From: Ligula intestinalis
Taxonomy: Eukaryota > Platyhelminthes > Cestoda > Diphyllobothriidea > Diphyllobothriidae
DNA: 64,000 nt
Direction of reading: 5' to 3'
Assembly: GCA_036362985.1 (NCBI GenBank)
Contig: JAYGXS010000003.1
Span: forward strand, 5,322,406 to 5,386,405
A program made the position numbers and the translations under genes. The notes under the pieces were generated by a model. It searched no databases, had not been told where the DNA came from, and saw only the letters and a program-made list of their open reading frames with translations. Positions 43,065 to 53,125 of the stretch are shown piece by piece (within the stretch, counting starts at the first letter, position 1; every line of letters starts with the position of its first letter).

Positions 43065-44160
43065 TATAAATTGGGAAGCACGCATTCCATGGCAATTATA
43101 TTTGAAAAAGAATATGTTCTTTAAGATTTAACGTAGATTTTATTAGTCAATTGTCTAGCCTCGTGCCCCAGATCATCTTCGGACTAACGGAATATGTGCA
43201 GTCTTGCTCAAGGACATTAACACTGAAGGTCATATAAGTCAGTCTCCGTGCCTTCGCGTGGAATTTATATTATGAGCCATACTGATGGGTGTTTGCATGC
43301 TATCCAGTTTGACTTTTTTATTGCTGGCAGGATACATTTTGAGGATCATTTTATTCAGCGCTCGTGCAATTGCGTAGGATAAGTTTTATGGACCATAAAG
43401 TGGATGTTTGAACACTAACCAAATGGGATATTTGTAAGGCAGATCACGAGATGAGTGGAGGTGGTGACAGACCGCTCGCATATGGTTTACATCGTGGAGC
43501 CTTGTAGTATCAACTATCTGTTCTCAAATCATTTTTACGCCGGCGGCAAGTAGACATCTAGGAAATCCTTCGTTGCCGAGAGCTTGATTTAAAAACGCAC
43601 GTTTACCTATGGAAATTAAAATAGGCACAACCGCTAACATTTGTCATGTTGTGAGAAATATGTTTTCGTACTTATTCATATGAAGCATTGTGTGTGCGTA
43701 GTAACGCGAAGCTTTACGGCATTAATAAGGGATGCTTTTTGAAGATTATCACACGCAATGTTTCTTTTCAAAGACCTGTTTTGCGTTCTGTAAGTAAACC
43801 ATGACTGTTCATTTCCTGATAAAATATAAAAACGATTTTTCACGCAAAAGCAAACCCTGATATCTAACCGTCATAATAGATCACAAACCCTGTTACAAAC
43901 CCCAAATGCGAACAAGAACCAGCTTCCAAACAATAAAACTTTAATTATTCCAATATTTAAGTTACCCAATGCACCAAACAACACACGATTACCCTTAAAA
44001 TGAGCACAAGCCTGAACTGTTGAAAGTGTTCATAATAAACAGTTCTTACTCTAACCCCACTGGACAACATGTATGGTATTTAGCTCTCCCTTACATCATT
44101 GGTAATGTCCTGAATGCAGCTTTAGTTCACGAATGAATGATAACATTCAAGTTCCAGATA
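43065..44160. other. AT-rich stretch, nothing recognised
   Basis: No coding motif or repeat partner noted. Confidence 0.45.
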
Positions 44161-44170
44161 TTTGCACGCT

Positions 44171-44467
44171 TGAGGAAGAAGGAAGATCGAGCACCGGATC
44201 AAGTTATTTATTCTTTTGAGCTTTCGGGCTCTTGCGGGAGTCCATCGTCAGAGATAAAAGCGTCCAGGAAAAGCAAGCGAAAGCTATAGGGGGTAGGAGC
44301 CAATCAAACGTCGTAGGGAAGAAGGGGGGGTTAGAGGTATTAAGATCGAAAGGGAGAAGGGGGATGGAGGGCGAGTCCACTGTTAGGGATAATAGCATCC
44401 ACGAAAGCAAGCAACAGCTGTGGGGGGAAGGAGCTAGTCGAACGTCATATGAGCAGAAGGAGGGGAG
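44171..44467 (+). repeat. Left inverted repeat arm of the Penelope composite
   Basis: GAGGAAGAAGGAAGATCGAG at the outer end pairs with the end of the right arm; AACGTCATATGAGCAGAAGG near the inner end pairs with about 45715-45735. It contains the antisense hairpin motif at 44222-44251. Confidence 0.8.
44222..44251 (-). ncRNA. Penelope terminal hairpin motif, antisense copy (left arm)
   Basis: The minus strand reads CTGACGA, 19-base spacer TGGACTCCCGCAAGAGCCC, then GAAA and GCTCAAAAGAATAAATAA. Stem pairs G2-C19, G3-C18, C5-G16, T6-A15 and C7-G14 are possible. Confidence 0.5.
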
Positions 44468-44520
44468 TTTGAGATGTTTGTGTGTGTGTCATAGCCCCGT
44501 TTGAGAGGTAGAAAGGCTTG

Positions 44521-44692
44521 GTGATGCAATGTCGCAAGTGGCGGCCTACATCCATGAGACGGGCATCGACTTAAATGTCACAGCAACAAGGTTAATTGCT
44601 CACGCCGGGAGCAAGACGGAACGCGAGCTTATTGAAGCCTGGGCAACGGATGACAACTTAGTGAACAGATGTATTGAGTTGGCGCCCGCATA
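44521..44692 (+). pseudogene. GIY-YIG end of a family A Penelope element (fragment)
   Basis: Open from about 44523: GDAMSQVAAYIHETGIDLNV, then IAHAGSKTERELIEAWATDD and NLVNRCIELAPA ending in TAA. It matches the last 57 residues of the copy at 27747-28277. The catalytic-Glu region is kept; the first half of the domain is missing. Confidence 0.8.
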
Positions 44693-44709
44693 AACTGCTC
44701 TCCGCAGGT

Positions 44710-45530
44710 ACACCAGCATGGCGGACACTGCAAAAACGTAATCTGATCCGATGTTTAACGCAAAGAGCCAGGAAAATCTGTTCGGCAGACACTATTGAAA
44801 TGAGCTCCAAAAACTCCAGGACTTGCGTCGGGAGAACGGGTATCCGGACAGATTTATCATGAAGAATATGATGGAGAAAGAACCAAAGCCTATTACACCA
44901 ACTGTAGAAAAGAAGACCTTGTTCCTCAAATTGCCCTTTCAAGGGGACGCAGCAAGCGAGTTTCTCAGCAGATGTCTTAACCAAGCCGTAGCACGAACCT
45001 TCACAGCAGCGAATGTTCGGGTGTTATTCTCAACGAACCCGGTCCTGCATGGCGAAGGTAAAGATAGGCTGCCAACTCAGACCACCTCCATGTGCATATA
45101 CTCATTCACTTGTTCCTGTGGAGCAAGCTATATCAGTCACACGAGTCGGCGCCTATCAAAAATAATACGGGAGCACCTCCCGGTATGGCTGGCCAAAGGC
45201 GAAGTCAGAAGCATCAATAGCTCAATCCTTGCCCACATGGTTGACTCCGGACATCGTGTGGACCCCAGCGAAGCTTTTAAGGTAGTTTACAAGGTCTCGC
45301 CAAACTACCCAAATACCCTGGGTCAGCGTTTGCCCTCAACAGCAGAAGCAACCACGATCCGTTTGAGGAAGCCGGTCCTGTGCGCGCAGAAGAACCTCCT
45401 GCAGGCCCCGAGCTTGGTTTGGCCAGCGGTTACGTTACTACCTGTATCTCTCCCGCTTGCTGCCGCTTCACCCAACCCCACCCCCCTTCCCCCCCCCATC
45501 CCCTATCCGGACTCAACAAACCCTCATTAG
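44710..45530 (+). pseudogene. RT tail and GIY-YIG-like domain of a family B Penelope element
   Basis: It starts with the end of the RT thumb (WRTLQKRNLIRCLTQRARKI at about 44719, then LRRENGYPDRF after a frame change). It continues in the 235-codon frame from 44823: LFLKLPFQGDAASEFLSRCL, MCIYSFTCSCGASYISHTSR (GIY as CIY and YIG as YIS), IIREHLP, ILAHMVDSGHRVDPSEAFKV, and RKPVLCAQKNLLQAP with a Pro-rich end. The Gly of YIG is Ser, so activity is doubtful. Confidence 0.8.
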
Positions 45531-45632
45531 CTGATTACTACCAACCGCACAGCCCCATGACTAATTTGTGTTTTATGATAACTTGATAACCAGCATGTTA
45601 ATTTGCACCCCTCCCTATATAGTTGTAACGGC

Positions 45633-45652
45633 CCGATGATGATTTATCGAAA
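45633..45652 (+). ncRNA. Short hairpin motif of family B (N9 spacer)
   Basis: CCGATGA, nine bases (TGATTTATC), then GAAAGC. The copy at 48644-48663 has CTGAAGA, nine bases, GAAA. Both follow a family B coding end. Interpretation as a minimal hammerhead-like relic is tentative. Confidence 0.3.
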
Positions 45653-45709
45653 GCTACGTTTGCTTGCCAAATACTCTTCTGAACACTGCTGATTAATGAA
45701 CCCTCTCCT

Positions 45710-46014
45710 CCCTCCCTCTGCTCGTTTGACGTTCGAATAGCTCCTACCCCCCCCCCCACAACTGTTGCTCGTTTACGTGGAAGCTACTAGCCCTGAAGGT
45801 GGACTCTCCCTCCCTCTCCACCCTTCTCCCTTCCTATCTTAATACCTCTACCCCCCCCCCCCTTCTTCCCTATGACGTTTGATTGGCTCCTTTCCCCTAT
45901 TACTGTCGCTTGCTTTTCGTGGACGCTTTTATCTCTGATGATGAACTCCCGCAAGAGCCCGAAAGCTCAGAATAATAAACAACTTGATCCGGTGCTCGAG
46001 CTTTCTTCTTCCTC
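45710..46014 (-). repeat. Right inverted repeat arm of the Penelope composite
   Basis: Reverse complement of 44171-44467, with expanded C-homopolymers at about 45750 and 45850. Confidence 0.8.
45935..45964 (+). ncRNA. Penelope terminal hairpin motif, sense copy (right arm)
   Basis: CTGATGA, 19-base spacer TGAACTCCCGCAAGAGCCC, GAAA, then GCTCAGAATAATAAAC. Differs from the left arm copy at a few stem and core positions. Confidence 0.5.
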
Positions 46015-46564
46015 AAACAGCTTAAGTTACTCTGCGGAGACCAAAGGAAGTCAGTAAAAGTAGGCAATCTCCGCTTCCTCGTTTAGAAGCTGACCTTGTC
46101 TACTTCATCAACTTGTCGTTAAGAGTGGCTACCCTTAAGTGTTTGTTAAGCCTTGTCCTGATGGTTTCTCGTGTCGAACGCGTACGCTTCCACAAAAATG
46201 GTAGCTAACACTCTCGGGCTGTACGTACGATACAAATCGTGCTGTACGAATCGCGGGCTGTGTTCTAATGCAGCAGTGTTTTTCTTGAATACGGTATTGA
46301 GTTTTATTAAATGATTTGTTTTAAAGGAGAGGCCAAGGTTTTCTTAATGTCATGCCAGCTGTGCTCCCAGGGAATTGTGTTTAATGCTTAATTATAAGAA
46401 CAAAATATGCAAAACTAGTTTAATCCCTGTAAATGGCGGACAGCCCTTTTCTTTCAAGGGCCACGTCTGCAACAAGAAGAGATAATGTTTTTTGAAAATA
46501 AATTTTACACTATACATTTACGGTTTACCACAAATTTTAGAGATGTAACAATAATGTTAGGCAT

Positions 46565-46900
46565 TCAAAAAAGCGCAGACTTCCTCTTGCGGGGATTTTT
46601 GGAACGTCTCTCTGAAGGATCGTCGATGGTTGTTCCGTTGAAAGAAATGCGAATTAATTTCGTTGACCTAAAAATATTGGCAGCTACAATGGACAACATT
46701 TCTGTTCCGTTGATCGTGTTGAATATGTACGTCAGATTTTCACGCCCGACGATTTCAGTCACCAAAACAGCATTTCGTCCATTTAAAAACTGTTTACCTT
46801 TAATGTTTTGGTATAGAGAAAACAGATCAATCATATAAATGATTTTCGCTTCAAGATGAGCTGTGTTAATACCAGCATGCATATATCTGCGGTGTGGCAT
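46565..46900 (-). other. Unrecognised open frame of 111 codons with three N-glycosylation sequons
   Basis: Minus-strand frame containing FLNGRNAVLVTEIVGRENLT, FNTINGTEMLSIVAANIF and RISFNGTTIDD, ending in a basic tail. The sequons NLT, NGT and NGT and the beta-like spacing could suit an extracellular domain exon. It faintly resembles the modules at 41762, 42915 and 49790 (AVL..., then a beta strand ending in Asn/Asp-Gly). No function assigned; it may be non-coding. Confidence 0.25.
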
Positions 46901-47479
46901 ACATGCCCTGTTTAAGGAATCACCAACATAAAAAAGATAAGCGTTTATGTGTTTTGTTCTATGTGCATGTTGGTAATGATGAACGATATAATAGAATGCA
47001 CTTTTATGATTATTATTCTTTTAATGCCATTTCTGTTTTTTATTTCTTTTTTTGATCATGTTTAAGTATATATATAAGTTAACTTATATGTACTTAAACC
47101 GAAAACATAACCTACATTTATTTATTAGCAAGGTAACTGAACACCAAAAAGACAGTGTAGCCATGTTGGTCAGTAAAACTGGCACTGAACATCATCGAGT
47201 ACAAGACTTTGTTTTAACTGTTCATTCTCAACTGGTTAAAGTTTCAAGCTGATTAACAAACGAAATCCTGACCAATAATACTACTAGAACATAGATATGT
47301 GCTTTGCATTTCGAAACCATTATATTTATAACTTTTAAAATCCCAGCACATAATTTATATCAATTCAAGTTTAAGCACAATAATATTTTTCGATAAATTC
47401 TCGTCAGGCACATGGTAATTAATTCAATAAACTATGTGGGTCGGTGTACTTCAGGAAATATATTCATGGGCTAACTAGA

Positions 47480-48664
47480 AGCTGCGCAACCGAGCCACCA
47501 GATAAATAATCTGACGTATTACAAACGTTACGTTGATAATATGCTCGCAGTTGCATCAGAAAAAACCAACTGTTCCGCTCTAATGAGCACAGTTAATTGG
47601 GCGCACCAGTGTTTCAAGTTAACAGTTGAATAATAAAAATCTGGATCACTCGCCTTTCTTGGTGAACTACCGAGTAAAGGGCTAATGGGACTATTCAGCG
47701 TGATTTACATCATTGGAAGACGTAGTCCGGAAAATACGTTCATTTTTCTGGTTTCGTACCGTAAAAATTCAAACTTAATTTAGTAAGATGTTTGGCGCAA
47801 AGACCGAGAAGGATCTGCTGGACGAATAGCATCGAAGAGGAGTTAAAGTTTGTTGAAGGCGTGTTTCGACAAAATGCGTATCTCAGTCATTTACTGCTAG
47901 AGACATGGCTGAAAATCCGTCAAAAGTCTCATTGTTGATGGCAGGAGGGAAGTGAATATTCATCAGGGTCCCATTTCAAGGGAACGGACCAAGCGAATTT
48001 CTAAAGAAACGCCTGAGTCAAGCTTTAGCGAACATCCTCCCAGAAACCCACGCCCATATACTGTTCTCGACCATTCCTATCCTATACGGGGAGATCAAGA
48101 AGAAACTGCCAGCCCAGACCACCCCTATTTGTATATATTCATTCCCCTGCTCCTGTTGGACAGGATATATTGGTTGCAGGAGCCAGCGTTTATCAAAAAG
48201 AGTACGAGAGTACATTCCTTATTGGCTGGGAAAGGGCCAACTAAATGGTATAAACGGGTCCATTCAAGCTCACCTGGTAGACTCAGACAATCGCGTGGAT
48301 GCCCGAGAGGCCTTCTGAGTGATCTACATAATACCCTCGAGGTATTCAAAATTTATTGAACAGTGTCTGTTGGCTACGGTAGAAGTGCCCACCATCAGGC
48401 AACGCCGACCGGTCCTGTGCGCCCAAAAGAACTTCGTCACGGCACCGCAGTTACCATATTCAAAAGCTGCTAATCCAACAGCCAGCAGCTTAGCACATCA
48501 GCCGTCTACCAATTTCCCTTAATGCTGATCAGATTTTGACCCCCGTTTTTTCGCCCTCCCCCATTCCCCTGCCCTGACAACCATTCTGTTGTTCTACCAA
48601 CCCGCATAATTGCTTTTCTTACTAACCATATAAATGTGAAGGCCTGAAGAGAATTAACAGAAAA
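47480..48664 (+). mobile_element. Decayed family B Penelope-like element with part of the RT core
   Basis: The segment 47515-47640 reads YYKRYVDNMLAVASEKTN, the RT active-site block (YVDD as YVDN). Stops and shifts then lead through the thumb (SFLGELPSKG-like; FVEGVFRQN-like at about 47850) to the GIY-YIG tail at 47952-48440 and the short hairpin motif at 48644-48663. It is the only copy here that keeps part of the RT. Confidence 0.75.
47515..48440 (+). pseudogene. Penelope RT and GIY-YIG remnant (YVDN, multiple stops)
   Basis: RYVDNMLAVASEKTNCSALM, then two stops after FKLTVE, SLAFLGELP, and a second double stop. The later parts read across frames: VPISRERTKRISKETPE, IYIFIPLLLLDRIYWLQEPA (from the SCSCWTGYIGCRSQR block in another frame) and SKFIEQCLLATVEVPTIRQR, RPVLCAQKNFV. 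It is non-functional. Confidence 0.75.
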
Positions 48665-49675
48665 CAGGCGAATGTTCAAAAATTCGTCTTCTGAATTTTT
48701 CAACGGGAATTTTCGTTAACATAATAATATTGACATGGCTGAATATTACGACTTACGATATGGCACCGTTAGCCAGTGTTTATCAATATAGCCGTGGCCT
48801 ATTTCGTTTATGTGGGCATTTCCACTTGTTGTTATATTCTAAAATAACCGCAGTTTGGTTAGATTTCCAAAATGGACAAGAGTTCGATTTAATTTTCATA
48901 AAACTCTTAAGACCACTGGACTCACCGATACGTTAGCAGAGAATGTCATATAGATCATTGTTGAGGCGCTGAAATTCAATGCCCGCAATTCATTTGAGGT
49001 ATTTACATTTAAAGTCGTCCAAGCTAGATACAAATGCAGTATTATTACCCAAAAAAGTCGAACTTTACATATATATTTTTGAAACACAATCAAAGTCTCC
49101 TTTTTTTCAAAAAACCACATTATTGAATAAATATGCCGAAAACATTACGTTTCAGTATAAAATAATATGATGAGGCCTTAGTCTTTCTGACCACTGAACA
49201 TCAGCAAGCTTTGGCTAAAATGAATATGTTTTCTCTGTTTTTTCTGTTTGTAATAAGTTACGTCAATCTGCCTAGTCTTTATGTTTTCTAAGCTACTTTT
49301 GGGGCATTACAACTGTCCTGCACATCTCCTGTGCATGCAACTAGGGCTAAGACCTAATGCTTTGGATAGTGCTCTTCACGGGGCAATAAATGGAGGAAGG
49401 CGATCATAAATGTAATGCTTTCCATTTATAATGCAAAATTACTGTAGATTTAATTTTTAAATTCGAAGAAGGTGGACGCACGCCCAAATGATGTGAAGGA
49501 ATTTCCCTATTAATTACAAAATGTTAGCGTCCAAGGCTGTTTGATTTTTTTGTATTCAACAGGGTATGTATGCATTCATTAAATAAATAAAAACCACAAT
49601 TTTTTGAATTGTGCATTATATTTGAATTTTTTGAACAAAGGACATACCTAGTGAACTTGAATTATTACTTTTAAG
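48665..49675. other. AT-rich stretch, nothing recognised
   Basis: No coding motif or repeat partner noted; short open frames only. Confidence 0.45.
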
Positions 49676-49679
49676 GAAA

Positions 49680-49790
49680 TTTTTAGAGGTTGAATTCTTC
49701 CTGTCGTTTGCAGTTATTACAATGGTTCCATTTTCTGACACTGGATGTATTGCAAGCAATGCATATTGTCTGTCTATAAAATAAGAGACA
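49680..49790 (-). repeat. Repeated coding-like module, copy 3 (minus strand)
   Basis: After an acceptor-like TTATTTTATAG on the minus strand comes DRQYALLAIHPVSENG and then TIVITANDRKNSTS. It matches copy 1 (DRQYAVLQVQLVSG...ITGNDSKKST) at most positions and has no internal stop. Confidence 0.45.
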
Positions 49791-51250
49791 TTCGGTGGAT
49801 TTGGCCATAAGGGAAACTTAATTTCAAGATTATGGGAGATGGCACACGTAACACATTACAAAATTAAATTACTGCATGCTTTTAAAGACTACAGCCGATG
49901 ATCAAATACGTACCAGTAAGCAGTTGCCAACATTGCGTCCCTAATTTGCACGGATGAGAAACGTTGCCTTTACGGAAGGACTCATTTCTAAGAGACTTAA
50001 ATAGTAAAACATATTACAAATTAGGTCTAAATATAACTAAAATACACAGACACAATGAAATCAGTGAAATCTTACAGTTGGTGTTTTCACCGGTATCCAC
50101 AAAACTGTGAAATTTGTATTCACCTCTGCATAATGTATGTAGTGGGTTTCAACTGAAAAAAAAACATTCACGCAAACTTTAATGGCGAGCATTTCAGCGT
50201 ATAGACAATTTGGACGTCTTTAGTTCTTAACCAATTCATATACTCCAATATAGTTGATAATTATTCGAAAAGTGGCATAAACACATATACGAAAAAAATG
50301 ATTTTATACTGAACAGTCGTACGCGCCTTTATAGAAAAAATGTATTGAAGAAAGAATACTCGTTTTAAATAAAATGTAAACGTCTTTTAAACTATTCAAT
50401 ATCAAACGAACTATTTTTGATGTCTGGTAACTCCGATTTTACCTGTTTAATACCTTAAAGTAAACGTAACGTTTCCCTGAATAAATAGATTTCGTCGATC
50501 AACTCTACGTACCAAATCAAAACGGGAAGAAAAAATTTACTCTCAACGGTCATGACCAACATCAGCCTTAACATACTGTGAGTTAACATCTGATGAATCC
50601 TGTTCGGTAAATTTCGACGTATTGCCACCTTAGCAAGCTCATTTACTTTAACGTAACTTTGTAGCACCTTCCTGTCTGCTTTGAATGCCAAGGTAGCACT
50701 TCATTGTTAAAATACTAATTTTTTTAAACGAAACCATAATGCACAAACATTGTAACTAAATGCCTTTCAGATTATGCACTTACCAAGTGCAGACGCCATG
50801 ATCGCGATTATAAATTTTGCTGTAAGCATTTCCGCATTTAAACTGTAAAAAAAGAACTGCAACCCAATTTATCTTAGAGAAATAACAAATTACCCACAGA
50901 TTTATTCCAATCTAGTAGGTGCAGCTCTTTGCACACGATACTTGATCTCCAGCACGTTTTTAGATTCTTCGTAGCTGTCTACTTATGTTTTTGAACATTA
51001 ACGTAATTTGCGTCATGGGCTGGCATGTGCTCAGGGCCCATATTTTTTCAAAATAAAATAAGCCAATAGCCTGTTAAATTCCGGTAACGTTCTACTAAGC
51101 AGGAAGCCAACACACAAAGTGTTTTGTGCACACGAATGGGACTTACTCCTTACACCAAAGCGGGTGCCATTCCTTGAACTTATGTTTTTTTCATAATAGT
51201 TAAGATACTCAGGCGAAGAAAATGCGATCACTGAAATAAGAGTTTTATTT
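49791..51250. other. AT-rich stretch without a confident gene
   Basis: A minus-strand frame at 50691-50455 (MAFKADRKVLQSYVKVNELA...) lies beside the modules but similarity to them is too weak to claim. Confidence 0.4.
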
Positions 51251-51574
51251 GCCTGATGCCTGGGATTCATTTATAGTTCATAGTGGTCATCCGCGTGTGT
51301 GTGATAATTGTTCACTTCTTTAGCCACCGCTTGGGTCTTAATTGATGCGTTACTCGCTTGACACTTCGCGTTTGACTCACTAATTGCCACAATTTGCTTG
51401 TCAGCGTCAGATGCGGGCTTGATAATTGCAGGACAATTATACTCGCTGTCATCAGAATTGTTGTTGCGCCCAGTCCTTCCCACGTGGCTGATTCTGTTGC
51501 TCAGGAAATGTCTCAGTACACCGTCTGGAAACGCCAAATCGTTGCGTTTGTTGATGGACTGGGGGCATGAGAAC

Positions 51575-51900
51575 CATCACTCGAGCAGCTCGCGGCTCAC
51601 GCGGTTGTCACCTCTTGCAAGGATTTTGGCCTCGTCAAACTTGAAAATATGGCTGGGTCCAGTCGACTGAGCTGCAGCCTGGGAGTTGGCGTCGTTCTTT
51701 TTCACCACCGCTGCATGCTCGGCCATTCGCGTTCGGAGTTATCTTCCGATTAGTCCGACATACTTGCTTCGCCCACAACTGCACCAGATGCGGTAAACAA
51801 CTCTAGCCGTTTGCTGCCGTGGCAGTGGGTCTTTCGATGTCATGACCCGGCGCCTGATGGTTGCTTCTGGCCTGTGCGCAACTCCAACTCCAAGTGGGGT
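51575..51900 (-). pseudogene. GIY-YIG endonuclease remnant of Penelope-like element
   Basis: ARVVYRIWCSCGRSKYVGLI keeps VVY, the Cys pair and YVG; a stop follows LIGR. It continues RTRMAEHAAVVKKNDANSQ and FKFDEAKILARGDNRVSREP. The expected RT part is absent. Confidence 0.75.
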
Positions 51901-51984
51901 GAGTAGACCCGGCCATATTTTCAAGTTTGACAGCCGTCTACTCACCCCGCTTGGAGATGGAGTTGCGCACAGGCCAGAAGCAAC
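51860..51984. repeat. Near-perfect hairpin, 49-bp arms with 27-base loop
   Basis: 51860-51908 and 51936-51984 are reverse complements with two mismatches. The left arm is the Penelope sequence for the GVGVAHRPEAT segment; the right arm is the same sequence inverted, so this is an inverted duplication. Confidence 0.9.
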
Positions 51985-52203
51985 AAATTGAGGTTGCCGG
52001 TTATCGTAGTATCTGAAGTGTATCAATCTCCTTTCCTTGAGCGTCAAATATAGCGACGTATAAACGGCTATGTAAAGCTGCAGCAGCGCCTGAAAATTAA
52101 CTGAATGACAATTAAAAAATGAAACATCTATTGAGTAAAGTGTTTTAAATATTTGCATGGACAAGCAAGAAGACGCGTCGAGCACCGGATTATTGTCTCG
52201 AGT

Positions 52204-52233
52204 TTTCAAACTCTAACAAGAGTTCATCTTCAG
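52204..52233 (-). ncRNA. Penelope terminal hairpin motif, minus-strand copy
   Basis: The minus strand reads CTGAAGA, 19-base spacer TGAACTCTTGTTAGAGTTT, GAAA, then ACTCGAGACAATAATCCGG. The spacer stem is A-T rich where other copies have G-C, which keeps pairing. A degenerate sense counterpart (CCTGCAAGAATTTTAAAGCT) lies at about 52512. Confidence 0.5.
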
Positions 52234-52599
52234 GGATTAGAAGAAGCAACCAAAGAAAGGGAAGTATAGTTGTCACAGGCGAATCAACTTTCAGAAGTCA
52301 GCTGGTTGTCAAGGTGTTAGAAGCAGCTGTCAAGGTGGATAGGAGGGGCAATTATAGTGGTATAGAGTAATTAACTGTCGGTGGAGTCGGGCGGCAATTA
52401 AATTGGTGTTCGCTAATGAGCTGTTAGTGGAGTCGGGTACCATTAATAGCAATAAGTGGCGCCTTGTCTCCACGGTTGAAGATCCTCGTAACCCAGCCTC
52501 CCCTTCCTGCCTCCTGCAAGAATTTTAAAGCTCAGGACAATCAATTAATTGATCCGGTCCTCACACGTCTCTTTTCTTCTCCATGAAAATACCTGGAAC

Positions 52600-53020
52600 G
52601 CGAACCTTTTCATTTATTTAAAAAATACTTATGCATAAATCTAGTCATTGGTCAAATAAATTTTTAAAAACCACATGCACTGGACACTAGCAGTTCCTGC
52701 AAAAGAAGAAAAACCTGACGTGTAGCTTCCTTAATTCTGAACAAGCCAACGAACTAAGAAGTGGGTATGTGTGGAAATACAAAACGTTCGAGGAAACCAA
52801 TTATTATGTGCGTTTATAGAAGGACATCGAGAAACGCAATTTCCTTATTCACTTCAGGTTCTGCAGAAACCTTGACCGATGGATGCGCACACTATAATTT
52901 CCGGACCGGGGCGTTGTTGTCGCTTTTAGGTGTTGTTATGGCCTGTCAGGCAGAATATTTTATCTTCCCGTCAGGCGCACATTTCGAGTTACTGCTTATG
53001 TCCTTTGGACGCTATTGAAA
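52600..53020. other. Stretch without a recognised gene
   Basis: An open plus frame at 52761-53018 has no motif. Nothing else recognised. Confidence 0.4.
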
Positions 53021-53039
53021 ACTGCTTAACATTGTTTAT

Positions 53040-53125
53040 AATTCTTGAGATTTTGATGTGCTAAATAGGGAGTTCAAAGGCGCAAGCCTATTTTTCCCTC
53101 AAATATACTGACTGACTAACTGACG
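53040..53125 (+). repeat. CR1 3' tail (copy C) ending in (ACTG)n
   Basis: TAGGGAGTTCAAAGGCG, CAAGCCTATTTTTCCCTC, then ACTGACTGACTAACTG. This is the same terminal block as copy A in sense orientation; the rest of the element is absent. Confidence 0.7.

Larger units (their letters stand above)
44171..46014 (+). mobile_element. Penelope-like composite inside long inverted repeats
   Basis: Left (44171-44467) and right (45710-46014) arms are reverse complements over about 300 bp, including both GAGCACCGGATCAAG-type ends and the hairpin motif. Between them lie two different Penelope coding ends: a family A piece (44521-44692) and a family B piece (44710-45530). The YxDD core of the RT is absent. 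Confidence 0.8.
51255..52245 (-). mobile_element. Penelope-like element, family A-related, minus strand, rearranged
   Basis: In minus-strand order: hairpin motif (52233-52204), a duplicated inverted segment (51984-51860), the GIY-YIG domain start GVGVAHRPEATIRRRVMTSK and ARVVYRIWCSCGRSKYVGLI (about 51890-51740), then AEHAAVVKKNDANSQAAAQS and HIFKFDEAKILARGDNRVSR (about 51720-51580) and a 3' part at 51537-51271. Frames are broken. Confidence 0.7.
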
